Below, in pieces: positions 16,562 through 25,591 of a stretch of DNA of 64,000 nucleotides. A model generated the notes under the pieces. It saw only the letters and a list, made by a program, of their open reading frames with translations, made no database searches and was not told where the DNA came from. The stretch is taken from positions 186,001 through 250,000 of the forward strand of contig CAWCCT010000011.1 of NCBI GenBank assembly GCA_963794165.1, read 5' to 3'. Each line of letters begins with the position of its first letter. The first letter of the stretch is position 1. Origin of the DNA: PALSA-350 sp963794165. GTDB lineage: Bacteria; Acidobacteriota; Terriglobia; Terriglobales; Acidobacteriaceae. The position numbers and the translations under genes are program-made.

Positions 16562-19243
16562 TTAGCGCCAGGAGCCTCGGCGGAAGCGTAATACCTTTTT
16601 GGCGGCGGCGGCTTCCGCCTCGAGAGTGCGCAGATCCTCTTGGGCTTGCGCAGGGGCAAACTCCCGCCAGGGCGCCGTCTCCCGTAAGAGCGCTTCGGCG
16701 CCTGCGCTGTCGTCCTGCATGAGTAGTTCCCTGGCTGCGGCTATGCCGGAGGAGGCTTTCTCTGCGTAAATCTGCTCGCAGCGCTTGCGCAGCTGCCTTT
16801 TGGCGGCTTCCTGCGAAGTCGGGGTGTCGGGCGTCGCCACCGCGTTGAGGGCTCGCTTGAGGTCCGCGATCCCCTGGTCGCTTCCCATGAGCGCATAACA
16901 TCTTCCGGTCAAAAGAGCGAAGCTTGCTTCCGCCTCCTCGAGCTTCCTGGCCCGGACCAGCGCCTGGTCTACTCGCGGCAGCCGCTTCACGCCGTCCGGC
17001 TGCTCCTCCAGTGCCTGCACCGCTTCGGCAAACAACTCCATGCTCGCCAGGGTCTCCGCCCGTTCCAGGGCACCGTCCGCTCTTTGTTCTGTGGCCGATT
17101 GCTTCTGTGTCGCCTCTTCCAATTGCCGCTGCAGAACTGGCTCATCGACCTGGCGAAGTGCGCGGCGCAGCAGTTGCACCGCACTCTCATAGTCTTCCTC
17201 GTCGATGAGTCGTTTCGCCTGGCTGTAGGTGCGCTCGAGCAGCTCCTGGGAGATGCGTTGCGAGGCCGCGGATTTTGCCAGTTCAAGCAGGCCGTCGACC
17301 TCATAGGATGAAAAGCCCTCCGCCTGGCAGCGCTCCAGGATTTTGACCGCTTCCAGATAGAGACGATCATCGATAGCCTGACGAGCCTGCCCCAAGCGCT
17401 GGCCGAGCAACTTCTCCCTAGACTGCCGCGCTATTCGCTCTGAGAGGGCAGCCTCCAGGCCATACAATTGCTCGTTTCCGGGCACCCGCAGTAAAGCCGC
17501 GCGAATGCGCTCCACCGCTTCTTCCGGTGGAAGCTCCGCGGCACTCTTGCAGGCATCGCGGACAAAGAACTCGTCTTCCATCTGCTTAATACGAGGCTCG
17601 AGATTAAGCCGGAGCCGGAGCAGCGAGGGGTCGTTGGGAAATTCCTTGAGCGCTTCCGCCAATTCCGTGGAGAGCAATCGCAGCTTCTCTACGGTCGTGG
17701 TCAGGGTGGCTTTCTCTTCCAGCCTGCGCACCACCGATTTGCGCTTCTCTTCCATGAGCCCAGCGCCCAATTCGTCCCGCGCGCGCAGTACTTCGATGTT
17801 CTCCGGAGAAATCACCGCGGCTCTATCCAGCAGCACGAAAGCCTCTTCGAACTCACGCGCCGCCAGATGCTGCTTGGCCGAAGCCATTACGGTCCGAAGC
17901 TCTTCTTTTAGCCGTTTTTCCTCTATTTCCTGCTGCAGCAATCTGCACAGGGCCAGGATTTGGGAGTTCTGCGGATCAAGTTTCTGAGCCAAGGCTACAT
18001 GCGCCTGGGCCCGGGTAAGTTCCCCCACTTTTCGCGCGTTCGCGGTTTCCGCCAACAGCTGAGATACCTTCTCCTGAGTTTGCTTACCCTCAGCCACGGA
18101 CTTGCGGAGTGCGAGCAGGGTCGCGTTCGCGGGAATCAGCCCCAGCCCCTCATCACACAGCGCCAGCGCCCGGTCCCATTCCCGCTCGTTTGAGGCCAAC
18201 TGGGCCATGCGCGCCAGCTCTTGTGCTTTGCGTTCCTTTTCCTGCAGCGTTAACCGCTGCTCGACTTGAGACAGAAGACGCTTGCCGGCAACATTCTGTA
18301 CATCCAGGCGCATGAGCCTGCGGAGGGCACTCTGAGCGCCCAGGAAATCTTGTTGAGCGAAGTGCGCTTCGGCTTCAGCCAGCAACTCGGCGATATGGTG
18401 GCGGGTCATCCCCGCGCCAACCTCGTGCAGATCCATCGCCATGTCATCCGCATTCGCGTAGCGATCTGCCGGAGACTTTGCCAACGCCCGGGCAACAATG
18501 GAATCGATTTCGGCGGGGCACTCCGCCACCAGTACCGAGGGAGCCGCTGGCTCAGAGCGCAAAATCTGGTCGATCACCGCCGGATAATCGGCATCGAAGG
18601 GCAGTTTCCCGGTGAGGAGCAGATATAAGAGAACTCCGGCAGAGAAGATGTCGGACCGGCCATCAATCGGCGCTCCGCGAAATCGTTCCGGAGCCATGTA
18701 GGGTGGTGTGCCAACCAGAGCTCCTGTGCTGGTGAGGCTGGTGTCTACGCGGTTATCATCGCGGGCGATTCCGAAGTCCAGCAGCTTGACGGTCTCGTCG
18801 GCGCGAATGATTACATTGGCCGGCTTTATATCCCGATGGATGACACCATTGCGGTGGGCGTATGCCAGGGCGGCGCAAATCTGCTCTACGATACTGAGGG
18901 CCAACTGCAGATGGATGCGTTCGCGCTTGATCATTTTGTCCAGGGGTTCACCCTCGACATACTCCATTACGATGTACGGCTCGCCGTCCTGATCCCCGGC
19001 GTCAAACACGATGACGATGTTGTTGTGGCGGAGCGCTCCCGTCTGGCTGGCCTCGCGATAAAACCGCTGCAGCATTTCCGGGTTCTCACTGAAGCTTTCG
19101 GTCAACATCTTGATGGCAACGACACGCCCTAGCCGCGCGTCACGGGCGCGATAGACAACGCCCATGCCCCCACGGCCGAGAACATCGAGGACCTCGTACT
19201 TGCCGATCTTCTCTGGCTTTTGCGTGTTCAAGCGTTTTTCCAC
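16562..19243 (-). CDS. Ser/Thr protein kinase with long TPR-like region
   Basis: 893 residues. The kinase domain (about 15-275) has Gly-rich loop LGRGGMGVVY (22-31), Lys45, HRDIKPANVI (Asp138), DFG (156-158) and GTPPYMAPE, so it looks active. The remaining 600 residues are helical TPR-like repeats (HFAQQDFLGAQSALRRLM, AREFEEAFVLLDRAAVISPEN, RLIDEEDYESAVQLLRRALRQ and others). No membrane helix is visible, so the protein is probably cytosolic and the helical arm probably recruits partners or substrates. It starts 10 nt after the stop of the secreted TPR protein gene, forming a two-gene operon. The C-terminal end is basic (RFRRGSWR). Confidence 0.92.
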   Translation of the reverse strand: MEKRLNTQKPEKIGKYEVLDVLGRGGMGVVYRARDARLGRVVAIKMLTESFSENPEMLQRFYREASQTGALRHNNIVIVFDAGDQDGEPYIVMEYVEGEPLDKMIKRERIHLQLALSIVEQICAALAYAHRNGVIHRDIKPANVIIRADETVKLLDFGIARDDNRVDTSLTSTGALVGTPPYMAPERFRGAPIDGRSDIFSAGVLLYLLLTGKLPFDADYPAVIDQILRSEPAAPSVLVAECPAEIDSIVARALAKSPADRYANADDMAMDLHEVGAGMTRHHIAELLAEAEAHFAQQDFLGAQSALRRLMRLDVQNVAGKRLLSQVEQRLTLQEKERKAQELARMAQLASNEREWDRALALCDEGLGLIPANATLLALRKSVAEGKQTQEKVSQLLAETANARKVGELTRAQAHVALAQKLDPQNSQILALCRLLQQEIEEKRLKEELRTVMASAKQHLAAREFEEAFVLLDRAAVISPENIEVLRARDELGAGLMEEKRKSVVRRLEEKATLTTTVEKLRLLSTELAEALKEFPNDPSLLRLRLNLEPRIKQMEDEFFVRDACKSAAELPPEEAVERIRAALLRVPGNEQLYGLEAALSERIARQSREKLLGQRLGQARQAIDDRLYLEAVKILERCQAEGFSSYEVDGLLELAKSAASQRISQELLERTYSQAKRLIDEEDYESAVQLLRRALRQVDEPVLQRQLEEATQKQSATEQRADGALERAETLASMELFAEAVQALEEQPDGVKRLPRVDQALVRARKLEEAEASFALLTGRCYALMGSDQGIADLKRALNAVATPDTPTSQEAAKRQLRKRCEQIYAEKASSGIAAARELLMQDDSAGAEALLRETAPWREFAPAQAQEDLRTLEAEAAAAKKVLRFRRGSWR

Positions 19244-19253
19244 GACTTAGATC

Positions 19254-21938
19254 TCATGCTTTCGGCGGATCGCCGTAAGCCTGGAAATTGTAAGTATCCT
19301 GGAGAAATTTCTGCGCTCTGGTTCTCTCCGGAGTCGGTTTGGGAGCAGTCGAGTTCAGGTAAAGCATGTATAACTCGGCGGCTCCATCGTTATCGGATTC
19401 TGTAACTTTACGGTCCGCGGTCTGCAGGATCAGAGGGGGCAGGCCGATCACTTTCTCCTTGGCCTCGGCGAGGAGTTGATCGCGAGCCGCATTTTCTACT
19501 TTTTCCAGGAACTTGGTCGGGGTCGGAACCTCGCCCTGAGGGCGTACTCCCAAGACGTCGTCCGGCCTGACATTTTCCAGAACGATGAAGGTTTGCTCAC
19601 CGGTTTCGGGAATGGAGACGGTGGGAACGATGACCCTCTCCGAGGTGTCCTGAATGACAAATCCCAATTCGACGATCGCTTTCAGATGATGGGTGTTCTC
19701 AGAGTAGGTATAGGGCTGCTCCGTTGCCACATGACGGAATTTCGGCAAAGCGTCTCGCTTGGCCGAGGCTTCCAGGACTTTTTTCTGCGCGTCGTCGGTT
19801 TGCTTTTGTGCGTCGGCGATTTTGTTCTTCTTGCCTCCCGCCACGGTGCCCTCGAGGATTCGGCGGTCGGTTTCGAGAGTAAGACTAGCGGCCTGGTATT
19901 CCCGATCGGCTGCCGCCCAATCGTCATTGACCTGGTCTTGTTCGCCAGAACGATATTTTGAAGGCTTGGCAACGCGCTGAAAAGGATCTTCTACTGCATG
20001 TTGCAGCACGTCCCCCACCAGTAGAAAGTTCGGCTGCACCTTGGTCTCCTCGTTGGGACGCACCACCTTGATATTTGGACCAAACGAATCAAGTCCCCCG
20101 ACGAGGGAGTCAGTGAGCTCGCCGGCAAAATCAACCGCATCCCGTCGCGAGGTCCGATCACGGAAGGTTACGCGTATCGACAACCTGGAGCGAAGCTGAT
20201 GAACGGGCCCGGCTAGAGTCATCTCGTCGCGCACCGGGCCCGCATCTCCACGGTTGTAAAACAACGCCTTTTCCAGGTAGGCCCAGCCGACATTCGCGCC
20301 AGTCCCCTCGGGGCGCGCCAGATAAAATTTTGCCCGATCCAGATAGTAGTCACCAAGGCGCCCGCCCAGGATCCTGATCCGGTCTTCCAAGCCGGGATCG
20401 TTGGTCAAGGCGTAGCAGCGGCTCAGGAGATCGTACGCACGCTGAACCCCGCGCTCATTTCCCACTCCCTTAATGGGAATATTGATTCGTTCCAAATCCC
20501 GGGCTGCGTCCGTGGCTGCCTTAACATAGCGGTCCTTCAGCGAATCCATCCGCTCCGAAACCGCTTTCCGCTGGGCGGGTGTCAGGTCAGCGAGAACCTC
20601 GTAGGCCTTTACGAAGTCCTTGTCGTCTTCGGCTGCGGTGCTAGTGGTCATGGCGAAGGCGATCGCTGCCTTATCCGTGCTTTCCTGGAGCTGCTGCCTT
20701 GCGTTTTGCAGCATTTCGGTAATTTCGGGGTTTGGCTCTATTTCAGCGGCTTTCTCAAACGCTGCGACTTGGCCTTGCAGGTCGCTCTTAGCCGCGGATT
20801 TCTTTCCCAGGTCGACATAGTAGGTGTAGAGGTCGTGAAGCCGGTCATGAACCCTCGGATATTCGCCTGCGAAAGGACGAAGGGGCTTGATAGCCTCATA
20901 AGCCTCATCGGGCCTGCTGGCAGAGAGCTTGTTGGCAAAGTCAACGAATCGATGATCGAGATTGGTTCTCTCTTGAATGCATGCTTTGCTCAAAGAAGCC
21001 GTCTGGGGCGATTTTGGGTCCAGTTCCAAAGTGAGCCGGGAAATCGTCTCCGCAGCGACCAGATGGGAATAGCCGCTGACTTGCTTTACCAACGCCTCCT
21101 GGTACAGCGCTATCTCGCTCTGGCCTTTGGCGTTGAGATTGCTGGTTTCGGCGTTGATTCCTGTGGCGAGTGCATCCATTTCAGGGCTGCTGGGCACCAA
21201 GGCGTTGGCGCCTTCCAACGCGGACTTAGCTGCCCGCAACTTCTCATAGTCTGGCTGACCAGACTTAACAGAGGACTCATAGGCGGTCAGGTCGGTTTGC
21301 CCCTCCAGGACGTAGAGATGCGCCAGGGAGCCTTTCGCGTCGCCAGCATGCTGACTGGCGGGATATTTGCTTAGGTAGGCTTTCCAGCCGGCAACGCTGC
21401 CTGTACTTTGGGCCAGCAGAAACTCCGCCAAGTCAGTGTCCAGGGCGCTTACCAGGACAATTTTGACGCCCGGAGCCAGGGGGGGAATCCCTTGCGTAGA
21501 GGCGATCGATTTGGACATAACCTGGCCCTGCAGGTCAGTTTGGTCGGCTAGTTCAGAGGGGGTAACTCCCTCGGCTTTTTCCAATTTCAGATTGGCCGGC
21601 ACAACGCATTCGGGCGCCGCCCCCCGGTTGAGGAGAAGCACTCCATCCTTCCCCCGTTCGAGCGTCCAGCCGGGGGCCAAGACCACCTTGGGTAGTTTTC
21701 CGTAGCTATTTTTATTGATCGTCTGCCCGGCGGTGCAGATATGCACCTCGTTTTTAGCATTGAGGGTAAAACCTGAAATTTGGACATAGCCGTACGAGCC
21801 GGCGGTTGGATACACCTCGATTGCTGACAATTCCGGCGTTTTTGCTGCTAAGGCCGAACCTGGCAAGAAACCAAGGAGCACACCCGCGACTGCGCGGCAA
21901 AATAGTACCCTGCAAACAAAAAACCTTGACGACGCCAT
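19254..21938 (-). CDS. Secreted 894-aa TPR-like protein of unknown function
   Basis: Function not recognised. A signal peptide (about 1-32, hydrophobic core AVAGVLLGFLPGSALA) directs it to the periplasm. A beta-rich segment (about 35-130, IEVYPTAGSYGYVQISGFTLNAKNEV) is followed by an approximately 400-residue helical TPR-like region (QSTGSVAGWKAYLSKYPASQ, AAFEKAAEIEPNPEITEMLQ, DYYLDRAKFYLARPEG). A C-terminal part (about 590-870) has a charged coiled stretch and beta segments. Parts of it (SIRVTFRDRTSR, DSFGPNIKVVRP) suggest an envelope protein working with the kinase encoded 10 nt downstream. It may sense or organise an envelope structure for the kinase pair. Confidence 0.75.
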   Translation of the reverse strand: MASSRFFVCRVLFCRAVAGVLLGFLPGSALAAKTPELSAIEVYPTAGSYGYVQISGFTLNAKNEVHICTAGQTINKNSYGKLPKVVLAPGWTLERGKDGVLLLNRGAAPECVVPANLKLEKAEGVTPSELADQTDLQGQVMSKSIASTQGIPPLAPGVKIVLVSALDTDLAEFLLAQSTGSVAGWKAYLSKYPASQHAGDAKGSLAHLYVLEGQTDLTAYESSVKSGQPDYEKLRAAKSALEGANALVPSSPEMDALATGINAETSNLNAKGQSEIALYQEALVKQVSGYSHLVAAETISRLTLELDPKSPQTASLSKACIQERTNLDHRFVDFANKLSASRPDEAYEAIKPLRPFAGEYPRVHDRLHDLYTYYVDLGKKSAAKSDLQGQVAAFEKAAEIEPNPEITEMLQNARQQLQESTDKAAIAFAMTTSTAAEDDKDFVKAYEVLADLTPAQRKAVSERMDSLKDRYVKAATDAARDLERINIPIKGVGNERGVQRAYDLLSRCYALTNDPGLEDRIRILGGRLGDYYLDRAKFYLARPEGTGANVGWAYLEKALFYNRGDAGPVRDEMTLAGPVHQLRSRLSIRVTFRDRTSRRDAVDFAGELTDSLVGGLDSFGPNIKVVRPNEETKVQPNFLLVGDVLQHAVEDPFQRVAKPSKYRSGEQDQVNDDWAAADREYQAASLTLETDRRILEGTVAGGKKNKIADAQKQTDDAQKKVLEASAKRDALPKFRHVATEQPYTYSENTHHLKAIVELGFVIQDTSERVIVPTVSIPETGEQTFIVLENVRPDDVLGVRPQGEVPTPTKFLEKVENAARDQLLAEAKEKVIGLPPLILQTADRKVTESDNDGAAELYMLYLNSTAPKPTPERTRAQKFLQDTYNFQAYGDPPKA

Positions 21939-22125
21939 ACATCCTCGGCATTAATCTGCTTTACGGCAGGAGGAGGCTGCGACCAAAAGGGGATTTACTT
22001 AGTAGCTAACCCGGGGGAACCGATTCAGAAGCTATCATTTCCCCTATTCCGTTTGCAACCAAAGTTCTCATGCGCACTCTCACCCTGCTGGATTTGGGCC
22101 AAATCTGGAAGAGCTTGTCCAAGAT

Positions 22126-23334
22126 ATGACTCCGCCTCGCCAAACCGCTGAACACCACTTTGAATTGGTCATACGCCTGCAGCCATCCAGGAGTAACCAG
22201 CCAGCGGACGGCGCCCTGCGCTTGCGGGCGCAGGCGCTGGTCAAAGACATATTGATGAGCAGGCTGGAAGTAGACCCCGAGATAAATGCACATGGATATG
22301 TTCATACCCAGGGATTTACCGATCTGGGGAGAGCGCTGGCGGCAAGCCGGGCCCTGCAGTTTGCCTTCGAGGGCTTCCGTAACGCGGTTCCGATCCCACC
22401 GGCCAACATAGCGGTGGTTCTCGACTCGTCGGCGCCGGAGGAGGCGGGGACTGAGCAAGCCGGCCCTTCGGTTGAGCAGAAGGAGTTGCTGGCTTCGGCC
22501 AAGCCATCCCAGGTGCTCATAACGCAGGCTTTCTACGACAAAATCGCAGACTCCCAGCCCGCCTTGCGGTCCTCACCTCGAGCCGGGATCTATGAATACC
22601 TCTGGACCAGTGAACAGCGGCTGGACAAGTTGCAAGCCGAAGCGGAGTTCGTGCCGACCTTGGTGAGCGGGGTGATCCAGCCACCGGCTTTAGCGGATAC
22701 TGTCGTGACCCAGCCAGTCAAAACGGCAGTCGAACCGGTACCGGCACGGAGAGAACCACCTCGGCCTCCCGCTCCTCAGCCTCGGCCTTCGCCTGAGCCT
22801 GCCATTGCGGATCGGGAAAGTCCCCAGCGGCTGTCTGGGATGCGGGTTTTTGCCGTGTGCAGTGTTGTCGCGATCCTGATTGTCATCGGCTACCTGGTAG
22901 TCTCGTTCTTCGCCAGTAAACCTGCGAATTCAGTGGCGCAGAGGACGAGCCCGGCACATCCGGCGCAATCCACGCCGTCGTCCCCTCCGATAGCGCAACC
23001 CAGCAGCGGCCCTCAGCCTGCGCTCCCTATTGTCGCTACCGAAACAAGGCCTATCCAGGCTGTTCCGCCCGCCAAGCCGAAACCAAAGGTTGAGACGACC
23101 GACTCGGATGCGCTCTCGCAGACTACTTCCAAGCAGGCCGCGAAAGGTCACGATTGCGCGATCGCGGGCGAGGTGCCGGAGGAGCTTAAGTTGGCCGACG
23201 GTTACAGCAGCCAAGGCAAATACGAGCGCGCTATCAGCGCATACCAGCAGGTGCTCGCCTGCGAGCCTGGAAACCGACAAGCCAGGGATGGCTTGCGGAA
23301 TGCGGAGACTGCGGAGAAATACTCAACCCGATAG
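22126..23334 (+). CDS. Membrane protein with degenerate nucleotide-cyclase-like domain and TPR tail
   Basis: 402 residues, divergent from the TPR-protein/kinase operon (187 nt between them). Residues about 10-170 resemble a class III cyclase fold: a central GFTDLGRALAASRALQFAF helix, VAVVL-type strand IPPANIAVVLDSS, and the late motif LASAKPSQVLITQAFYDKI, reminiscent of GEVLVSxxxYDxL in cyclases. The metal-binding Asp pair of active cyclases is not obvious, so it is probably a sensor or scaffold. A Pro-rich linker and a membrane helix (about 241-263, VCSVVAILIVIGYLVVSFF) follow, then a second Pro-rich stretch and one TPR (SQGKYERAISAYQQVLACEP, about 362-381). The cyclase resemblance is only moderately supported. 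Confidence 0.55.
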   Translation: MTPPRQTAEHHFELVIRLQPSRSNQPADGALRLRAQALVKDILMSRLEVDPEINAHGYVHTQGFTDLGRALAASRALQFAFEGFRNAVPIPPANIAVVLDSSAPEEAGTEQAGPSVEQKELLASAKPSQVLITQAFYDKIADSQPALRSSPRAGIYEYLWTSEQRLDKLQAEAEFVPTLVSGVIQPPALADTVVTQPVKTAVEPVPARREPPRPPAPQPRPSPEPAIADRESPQRLSGMRVFAVCSVVAILIVIGYLVVSFFASKPANSVAQRTSPAHPAQSTPSSPPIAQPSSGPQPALPIVATETRPIQAVPPAKPKPKVETTDSDALSQTTSKQAAKGHDCAIAGEVPEELKLADGYSSQGKYERAISAYQQVLACEPGNRQARDGLRNAETAEKYSTR

Positions 23335-23485
23335 ACAAAAACTTGTTGAACTCAGCTCGTAGAGTCTGCGAAAAGAAACCCAGGTTTCACTTTTGCGGCA
23401 AAGCTGATGTTTTTTCCTTTGTCGGCGGCAACGCCGTTGGCGCGTAGCTGCAAACATCCGGCGGATCGACTGATTGGAGAATCTC

Positions 23486-25222
23486 ATGCGATTTATCGGC
23501 TGGTTCCTGCTGGGAACGATTTCGCTGGCGGGGACTTCTCCCGTGTTCGCGTTCTCGCGCTGCGTTGAGAGTTTGCCCGCACAAACTCAGCAGAGCTCCA
23601 GTGGACCAATGCCAGCTGCCATGGACAAGGATCTTCTCGAAATAACCATTCCTCAGCTGGGAAAACTCTATGCCGCTCATCAATACACGGTCACGCAAGT
23701 GGTGCGGTGGTACCTGGCGCGCATAGCGAAGTATGACGGCGTCTATCACGCCGTTCAGACCATCGACGCGGGCGGCGCTCTGGCGACAGCAGCCGAGGAA
23801 GATGCAGCGGCAGAGAAAGGCGGCAGCAACTTTCAACGTGGAGCGATGTGGGGTGTTCCGATCCTTATCAAGGCCAACACCAGTATCAATGGCCTGGTCA
23901 CCACGGATGGCTGGGAGGGTTACTGCATACCCGGCCATGAACTCCTCGCGCCGCGGGACGCAACCGTGGTGGTGAAGCTGCGTGCAGCCGGGGCAGTGAT
24001 TCTGGGACAGACCAACATGCCCGACTTTGCCGCCAGCGATACCACGCGCAGCACTGCCTTTGGACGCACCGGCAATGCCTATGATGTGCGCTTCAGCCCG
24101 GGAGGTTCTTCAGGGGGCACGGTAACCGGAGTCACCTCGAACTTCGCAGTCCTGGGGACCGGAACGGATACTGGAAACTCCATTCGGATGCCGGCGGCGA
24201 CGAGTTCTGTGGTCGGGGTATTTCCCACCCGCGGACTGGTTAGCATCGCCGGGATCGCACCCCTCGACTGGCTGCTGGACAACACCGGCCCCATCGCCCG
24301 CGACGTGACCGACGCTGCGATCGCGCTGAGCGTGATGGCCGGCGAAGATCCAACCGACCCTCGTACTGCGGGCTCATCCGCCAAGGCCCAACCTGAACCG
24401 TACACGCAATACCTCAAGGCGGGATCTTTGCAGGGCAAGCGCTTTGGGGTGCCGGCATTCATCCTGAGCGGCATAGATACTCCCTTCCAGGACATTCCGG
24501 GTTCGGGAACGGATGCGGCTGCGGGCCGGATTCCACTCCAACCGGAAACGCGTGCAATGTTTATGAAGGCAATCGAAGGGCTCCGCGCCGCAGGTGCGAC
24601 GGTGGTCTTCGACAATTCAATCCTGCCCAACAGCTTTGCGAAGATGGTCGGCGAGATCAGAACGCTCTCCTATATCCGCGAGGGCACGGAGAATTTCCTG
24701 AAGGTCTACGGTCCGGTCCAATATCACTCGGTGGATGCGTATGCGAAGGCGGTCGGTTCCCCGCTGCCGGCGACCATCATAGGCGGTCCTTCTGACGCCG
24801 AGCATCAAAACCTCGCGTCAGTGCAGGCGGTGCTGGAGACCGATCCGCAAGCCGACGCTAAGGTTCTAGTGCCCAGGCGCAAGGCTCTGGAAGCTTACAA
24901 CGAGGCGCTTGACCGGATGCATCTGGACGGCTTCGTCTACCCTGCCGCGCAGATGCCTCCGCCCGACGAGACCATGCCGCAGGATGGGGGCATCAGCGGC
25001 GGCCCACACAGCGATACAGGATGGCTGAATGATATTGGCGCACCGGCGGTGGTGGTTCCAGGCGGCTTCTACGCTGATGGATTACCTTTCGGCCTCGAGA
25101 TCTCGGCCCGGCAGTGGAGAGACGGGGATCTACTCGGCTGGGCTTATGCGTACGAGCTGACGACGAAGCATCGCAGGCCTCCGGTTCTGGTGGAAAAAGG
25201 TCTTCTGCCTATTGCCAGGTGA
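23486..25222 (+). CDS. Secreted amidase-signature family hydrolase
   Basis: 578 residues from the ATG at 23486, preceded by GGAG at 23476-23479. A TTG four codons earlier is less likely. Signal peptide about 1-26 (MRFIGWFLLGTISLAGTSPVFA). The amidase-signature triad regions are present: catalytic Lys in PILIKANTS, the FSPGGSSGGT serine loop, and the nucleophile region GTGTDTGNSIRMPA, where the usual GGS reads GNS. The family hydrolyses C-N amide bonds; substrate unknown, export suggests a periplasmic one. It is transcribed alone. Downstream is a large perfect hairpin between it and the convergent hydroxyproline operon. Confidence 0.92.
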   Translation: MRFIGWFLLGTISLAGTSPVFAFSRCVESLPAQTQQSSSGPMPAAMDKDLLEITIPQLGKLYAAHQYTVTQVVRWYLARIAKYDGVYHAVQTIDAGGALATAAEEDAAAEKGGSNFQRGAMWGVPILIKANTSINGLVTTDGWEGYCIPGHELLAPRDATVVVKLRAAGAVILGQTNMPDFAASDTTRSTAFGRTGNAYDVRFSPGGSSGGTVTGVTSNFAVLGTGTDTGNSIRMPAATSSVVGVFPTRGLVSIAGIAPLDWLLDNTGPIARDVTDAAIALSVMAGEDPTDPRTAGSSAKAQPEPYTQYLKAGSLQGKRFGVPAFILSGIDTPFQDIPGSGTDAAAGRIPLQPETRAMFMKAIEGLRAAGATVVFDNSILPNSFAKMVGEIRTLSYIREGTENFLKVYGPVQYHSVDAYAKAVGSPLPATIIGGPSDAEHQNLASVQAVLETDPQADAKVLVPRRKALEAYNEALDRMHLDGFVYPAAQMPPPDETMPQDGGISGGPHSDTGWLNDIGAPAVVVPGGFYADGLPFGLEISARQWRDGDLLGWAYAYELTTKHRRPPVLVEKGLLPIAR

Positions 25223-25327
25223 ATCAATAGTTAGTTAATTGGCGGGCTTAACGGGCGGCAGAGCTGTCTAAATTAGCTGATTAGTCGATTCAGTTGCGTT
25301 GATTTTCATTGGGCAAGATTGCCGCTT

Positions 25328-25522
25328 ACGGCCTGGTTCCGTCACCAAGGCCGGGTGCCCCACATCTCGCTCGTTTTTCGCGAGATGTGGGATACCACTG
25401 CTCTTTCCCTCTGACTCTCGATTCAACTGATGCACTTAGCGGTCAACATCGGTGGTATCCCACATCTCGCGAAAAACGAGCGAGATGTGGGGCACCCGGC
25501 CTTGGTGACGGAACCAGGCCGT
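25328..25522. mobile_element. MITE-like element, copy 2, with 71-nt perfect inverted repeats
   Basis: Left arm 25328-25398 and right arm 25452-25522 are perfect inverted repeats of 71 nt around a 53-nt centre. The inner 45 nt of each arm and the centre match the element at 16361-16507 (centre reversed, about 90% identical); the outer 25 nt (ACGGCCTGGTTCCGTCACC...) are unique to this copy. It lies between convergent genes (amidase, DapA-family), so the RNA hairpin probably also stops transcription from both sides. The rest of the 369-nt gap holds no gene. Confidence 0.7.
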
Positions 25523-25591
25523 TAGCGTAACCGTGAAGCGAGGCAGGAAAAGAGCTAACTTGGACAAGTCTGAACGGGCTGTGGCTGCGAA

